Source: Costus lasius (Eukaryota > Streptophyta > Magnoliopsida > Zingiberales > Costaceae). From it: a DNA stretch of 64,000 nt. Below the pieces are notes generated by a model. That model searched no databases. It saw only the letters and a list, made by a program, of their open reading frames with translations, and was not told the DNA's origin. The position numbers were made by a program, and so were the translations under genes. This document shows positions 59,053 to 64,000 of the stretch, one piece after another (the first letter of the stretch is position 1; each line of letters opens with the position of its first letter). Location: contig CM050449.1 of NCBI GenBank assembly GCA_027563935.2, forward strand, positions 43,436,507-43,500,506. Direction: 5' to 3'.

Positions 59053-61062
59053 TGATGACTCTAAATTTCATAGTATTTTCCGTACTTATTTAGTAATCTT
59101 TTGAACCATAATGTTACCCTTTTGCTTGTTTTTAAGCCTTAATTGTCAAATATTGCAGAATCTACAATGTTTCTTGTTTTTGATCATTTTCAGGTTAAAA
59201 GTGCTATATTTTGATGGATTTTGGAAGATTTGAGCACACCAATGGATTCCAGACGCCGAAACGAAGCTACCCAACAAATTTCAAGGTAAAATACACCTTC
59301 TAGCTAAAATACAGCAGTACCGTATTTTTCAGAAGATCTCTCACGGTACCGTATTTCTCAGCAGACATATTTGGGCGAAATACGGCACTGCCGTATGAAG
59401 CTTCACGGTACCGTATTTTGTTACATTTTTAACTAGAGAGTCTCAATGGAATTACGGCACTACCGTATTTGGTAGAAGAGCTCTCACGGTACCGTATATT
59501 GTGAAGATTTTGACCAGAGAACTTCATCGGAAATACAGCACTACCGTGGTCGCATACACGGTGCCATATAATTGGACAAATTTAACCAGAAAGTTTTGAC
59601 AGAAATACGGCACTGTCGTGATCGCATACACGGTGCCGTATTATCTGATGATTCTGATCAGAAGCACTTGACAAGAATACAGCACCACTGTATTTACGAG
59701 AAATATTCTCACGGCACCGTATTATTCGCCTAGAGCTCACAGAATGAAATACGGCACTGCCGTATGAAGCTTCACGGTACCATTATTTGGAACTCAGAAT
59801 TCTGATTTTTCCGCCCGATTCTTGCAAAGACCGTATCTTTTGATCCAGACCTCCAAATTAAGATCCGAAGGAGGCAGTGGACTCACCTTTAAGAGGAGAA
59901 GACACACAAACTAAAAGGAACAATTTTTTATCCAGGATTGGGGGAGAATTGGAGGAAATCGTTGCCGCACTAGGGTTCATCGCCGTTTGCTGCACAGACA
60001 ATCTTCGACCATGATTTTTGAGAAGAAGCTACGCTTGAGGAAGAAGAACACACCACAGAAGTTTCGGCTTGAAAGGAGATTAATCGAAGGAGGAATCATC
60101 AAAAACGTGTTCATGATACTATTCATCACGAATTCAGGGACAAATTACGGGCTGCGATTTACTTGCAGCCCTGTTTTGTAACTTTTACTCCTTTCTTACT
60201 ATCTCCAATCATACAAAATCATGTTTTGCTGTGATTCTTCCATCATGTTAGCTTAAACTTTTCTTGGGACAAGGGGTTGTTATTCTTTTGATATTTAAAT
60301 GACTAGATAACTTTTTCATCAATATGTCTTTGCTTTGGTTATTTTACTCAAGTGATTCATTGCCTTCAATCACTTTTAGTTTCACGCTTTAACATGTCTT
60401 GGAGTTTTATGCTATGGACTGAGAAGATGATATCATAGAACTTGGAACCCTAGAATTTATTGTAAGAACTCATCGCAAGAGATTGGTTGTGCTCTTATCT
60501 TTAGATTTTAGAAGTTTATTTCTTGTTATTGTTATGACATAGAAATTATTGTTGTTACAGACATGATAACGTGCTAGAGATAGACGTTAGATTGTTAGAA
60601 AGCCTTGAGTAAAACCTGTGAAACTAAGGTGCAAGAGTGCTTAGTTTTGCCTGAGATCTTGGTATTGAGATAGGATGCACGAGAGTGATCCTTAATCTCT
60701 TTAACCAAAATTCACTTATATTCAGCATTGAATTGATCTTGTGCGAGAGTGAGGATCGTTCCTTGCAAACTAATTGTGCGAGAGTGAGTTAGTTTGTTTG
60801 CCAAGTGAATTATATCTTAACCGTAGCAGAGATAAATTGATGATTCTTTAATCCTATCTAGTTCTGAATATCAAGTTGAATGAACCCCTAGTCCCGATTC
60901 TCTCATCCTGATTTACTTCAATTACAGTTCGATTGCTTTTTACACAATTCTCGATTCCCTTAGCTAGTGAAAACTCAATTAGTCACTATTTAACAATGAA
61001 GTCCCTGTGGTTCGATATCTTAATTATTACTTCCAGTATCCGTACACTTGCGGAATACAACA
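59053..61062 (+). repeat. Athila-type LTR M
   Basis: TGATGACTCTAAATTTC to GGAATACAACA, 2010 bp. It is preceded by a 3'-tail motif and followed by a PBS and gag, so it serves both an upstream tail and a downstream gag: a tandem or recombined arrangement. It contains the dyad array (about 59310-59790) and a hairpin at 60149-60171. No gene is seen; a frame at 59987-60181 spans the hairpin region only. Confidence 0.85.
59310..59790. repeat. Dyad array in Athila LTR M
   Basis: About a dozen dyads alternate between AATACGGCACTGCCGTAT-type and CACGGTACCGTATT-type, several decayed by single changes. The equivalent block in the LTR of L is at about 23370-23710. Confidence 0.8.
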
Positions 61063-61068
61063 AGTTTT

Positions 61069-61086
61069 TGGCACCGTTGCCGGGGA
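61069..61086 (+). other. Primer-binding site after LTR M
   Basis: TGGCACCGTTGCCGGGGA is one base from the Athila/Tat-type site, six bases after the LTR end. Confidence 0.9.
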
Positions 61087-61242
61087 TTTCGGTTTTGTTG
61101 ATATTGACATAATTGTTATTATCGCTAGACTAAGTTTTTCTTGCTTTTGTTTTTTTTTTATTTTTTTTACTACTTTCTGTGATAGATTCTGATTTCCTTT
61201 TAGTTCTACAAATTCTGAACCTTTCTAACCTTCCACTTGTGT

Positions 61243-61816
61243 ATGCGCAGAAATCTTAGGTCAGGACCATTAGTTCCTCTTAACCCTGAAATTAATAAAA
61301 CACTTAGACTGCGTAGAAAGTTGAAATTTGCAGAAGGAAGAGAAGAAGAATCCATCATGGCAGAAAGAAGAACGCTTAGAGACTATGCAGCCCCGAATAC
61401 ACAAGGAATCCGTTCCAGCATCACTAGGCCTGCTATAGATGCAAACAATTTTGAGATCAAACCAGCGTTCTTATCGATGATTCAATAGAATCAGTTTGGA
61501 GGATCTCCTTAGGAAGATCCAAACCAACACTTATCCCTTTTCCTTGAATTTTGTGACACCATAAAGATTAATGGTGTATCTGACGATGGCCTCAGACTAA
61601 GACTGTTTCCTTTTTCTCTCAGGGACAGAGCAAAAGCCTGGCTTCATGCACATCTGAGTGGAACGTTCACTACTTGGGAGCTCTTGTCAAATGCCTTCTT
61701 GCAGAAGTACTTTCCTCCCAATAGGATGATCTAGTTGAGGAATCAAATCACAGGCTTTGCCCAAAGAGATGGAGAATCAATGAGTGAAGCATGGGAGCGC
61801 TTTAATGAACTCCAAC
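61243..61816 (+). pseudogene. Truncated Athila-type gag after LTR M
   Basis: ATG 61243 opens a gag closely similar to that of L (MRRNLRSGPLVPLNPEIN, MAERRTLRDYAAPNT, NQFGGSP, LRLRLFPFSLRDRAKAW, NAFLQKYFPPNRMI, GESMSEAWERF). In-frame TAGs occur at 61486, near 61510 and near 61733. The gag stops at ctccaacg (61816), where relatives continue into a cysteine- and histidine-containing CPHHG block. From here the sequence is the second half of an Athila LTR. Confidence 0.85.
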
Positions 61817-62749
61817 GTGCTGTAATTTCATTACAGCACCTGTTTTGTAACTTTTCTTCTTCCCTTCTTCGATTTTTGACACTTTGAAAACGTGCTTTAT
61901 TGTAATTCTTCTTCCATGCAAGCTTAACATCTTTGGGACATGGGGTATAATCCCCTTTGATTTCTTAATGATTAGATGACTTTATTTTTGTCAGAATAGT
62001 TTTATTATGATGATTCTACATATGTGATTGTTTGTCTTTGATTCTCCATAGATTGATGTTATTATTCATGTTTTAGAGTTCTCACAATAAGGACTGAAAG
62101 GTGACTTGCTTGAGAACTTGGAACCCTAGAATTGCATGTTAGGAACTCTATTAGGTTAGTTCTTAATTATTTGATTTTAGTGATCTTACTGCCATGATGA
62201 TAATTTGAATATAGGGTAGAGTCGAGTTGTCAAATGTTGAGATCTTGCACGAAAGTGAGGATCGGAACGTTGGAGAACCATAAGTAGAACTTGTGTTGAG
62301 TCTCAGATGCACGAAAGTGATCATTGAGATTCCACTTGAGACAATCAACTTAGAATTCGGATGCACGAAAGTGATCTCAAGTTCTTTGATTGATGATTTA
62401 CTTACCTTTAGCGTTGGGATAGATCTTGCGCGAAAGCGAGGATTCATCCCTGCATGATTGTTTGCACGAAAGTGGGATAATCCCTTTATGAAGTAAATTA
62501 AGTCTTTATCATGATAAGATTAGTCTAACGACCTTTTATTTAAATCTAGTCATTAGAATCAAGGAGAATGAAACCCTAGTCCCAATGTTACTCTCTGATT
62601 ATCTCTACGCTCTTTTTATTGTTCGCTTGCATTATAATCGATCGCTTAGCTAGTAAGAATACAACTATTTGGTACTTAACAATAAGGTCTCTGTGGTTCG
62701 ATTTCTTTCTTTACTACTTCGAGTATCCGTGCACTTGCAGACTACAACA
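61817..62749 (+). repeat. Partial Athila LTR N (3' half)
   Basis: It starts exactly at a hairpin, GTGCTGTAAT-TTC-ATTACAGCAC, equivalent to the mid-LTR hairpin of the LTR of L. It continues through gcgaaagtgag-type blocks to an LTR end at ctacaaca, before a PBS. The U3 half is missing. Confidence 0.8.
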
Positions 62750-62754
62750 AGTTT

Positions 62755-62772
62755 TGGCGCCGTTGCTGGGGA
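62755..62772 (+). other. Primer-binding site after partial LTR N
   Basis: TGGCGCCGTTGCTGGGGA is one base from the canonical Athila/Tat-type site. No gag follows it. Confidence 0.88.
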
Positions 62773-64000
62773 TTAGTCCAAGATAAACGCCAAATAACTT
62801 GGGATACAACATACCCTGACCGGCAACCATAGCCCGATACGTGTCAGAACTATATCTCACACAAACAGGCCACTGGAGAATAAATCATCCAGTCCAGAGG
62901 TCAATATATCACGACTTTAACATCACAGATATTTAACTCTTCCAACATACTCATATGTCAATATCACAGATACACAATTGTTTAAGCATGCTTATATGCC
63001 AATATATCATATATCTCAATACAACATTATTAACCATTCATACAGAAATAGAATATGACCAAATGAATAAGATAATTCAGGTCAACAGAATTTCAGAAAC
63101 AAAACAAGCAGAAGAAGCAAATAGATAATCGGTGTCTATCAATTCTAATATATGCATCATATATCAAATCAAAGGAATAAGCAACAAATCTTATTCGTTC
63201 TTGAACCGTAACAAAGGAATAGGGTAAGATTCCTACCTCAAACTCTGTTATCCTAAATCCTTTTGAAAAGCCAACAAATTGTTTATCAAACGATGCAAGC
63301 CGATTATTGGATCAATCACTCTATAACATGAACTTGTATATAAACTCTATCAATAAATACTCTAACTTGAAAACCAAGACTACCAACAGGTAAAACATAT
63401 CCCTAAACCTAGAGAACCAATCTTAGACCTAGTGAACCGAACCTAAAACCCACTGAAGCGGATAGAATTGCAGTGAACCAATCAGATTCACATTGAACCA
63501 AGTCAGACCAACACTTAGAACTTAAAATACATGTAATATACATGTCCTCTAGAGACACACAGAATACCATTGGATAGAAAATTTTATAAGCTTTCCAACG
63601 GATACCTGAACCGGCCCAGATTCGACCAAATAAAGGTCGAACCGGTCCACATTCAAGCACTGGACCGAAATTGAAATTGAACTGCTCAATCCTATTGAAC
63701 CAGTTCAAATCAATTTCACACTCAACCGGCTGGTTTATTTCCAAAAAAACTGCCCAAACCCTAAAAATTGACCCAAACCAGCCGTTCGCCCGTGCCGCCC
63801 GATCGCCGCCATGCAAGGCACTGGACTTGCATCCATTGCTTGCACCGGCGAGCTCCTAAGGGCGCGTCGAACGTCCGTTCACTGCCAAACTTTTCCAGAA
63901 CACTCTGTACGACAAAAGGAAGCTCCATGACTGGCTGAAGCGAGCTTTCGACGCATGGTCAATGCACCTGAAGTAGCCGACGATATTGACGGAGGCGTTG
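62773..64000. other. Unassigned right flank
   Basis: I see no recognisable gene, LTR end or PBS here. The first kilobase is AT-rich. 63600-63850 is richer in GC with several (a)accgg(t/c) motifs. Open frames at 63409-63816 (minus) and 63671-63859 (plus) overlap and show no domain. Confidence 0.4.

Noticed and set aside
63409..63859. Host gene exon candidates at the right edge
   Set aside because: Overlapping frames on both strands have no domain, and no start context or splice signals were convincing.

Overview
This window is from a nuclear plant genome, almost certainly a flowering plant. It consists of LTR retrotransposons with plant-type primer-binding sites (tRNA-iMet type for the copia and chromovirus-like elements, TGGCGCCGTTGCCGGGG type for Athila-like elements), TATA-box promoters and plant-like splice signals. 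I see no convincing host gene, RNA gene or bacterial feature. I cannot name the species.

Layout. 1-7053 holds old, decayed LTR pieces: a promoter-bearing segment with palindromic 20-bp repeats, an Athila-type LTR fragment, and a degenerate gypsy-like element (PBS near 3040, protease-like frame 4766-6528, 63-bp minisatellite 6577-6954). Copia element A (minus, 7054-16105, TSD CAGAC) is inserted next. A decayed chromovirus-like gypsy element follows (LTR end and PBS near 17148; gag, protease and the start of RT to about 19668). It is cut off by an Athila-like gag-protease fragment F (plus, 19669-22076). A large minus-strand Athila-like gag-protease element L starts with its 3' LTR at 22077-23960 and runs, split by later insertions, to about 57000. 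Beyond it lies a plus-strand Athila tail, LTR (59053-61062), PBS, broken gag and a second partial LTR with PBS (to 62772). 62773-64000 is unassigned.

Nesting. One copia family supplies four full-length elements and two solo LTRs, each bounded by a perfect 5-bp target duplication. B (plus, 24871-43207, TTTTC) sits in L. C (minus, 28663-37881, GAGGA) sits inside the gag of B. D (minus, 45668-56396, GCACT) sits in the gag of L. Solo LTR E (47736-49417, CTCCA) sits in the pol of D. Solo LTR G (57134-58823, AGATT) sits in the Athila tail. LTR pairs differ by only about 0.2 to 0.7 percent by eye, so the family was active recently.

Main discovery candidate. In this copia family the gag start codon seems to be encoded in the LTR and joined to gag by splicing. 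All six copies carry ATG-GCN-NNG followed directly by a GT donor near the LTR 3' part, in a region where the LTRs are otherwise divergent. In all four full-length elements a TTGTAG acceptor precedes the same exon, ATT CCT GCA GCA, in the gag-pol frame. The roughly 1.9-2.0 kb intron contains the PBS. A spliced RNA would therefore translate Gag-Pol but could not prime reverse transcription from that PBS, whereas unspliced RNA would be the genome. Elements A and D have no ATG of their own at the gag start and would depend on this.

All frames, motifs and TSDs were read by eye. Clade names are judgements from motif similarity, not database results.
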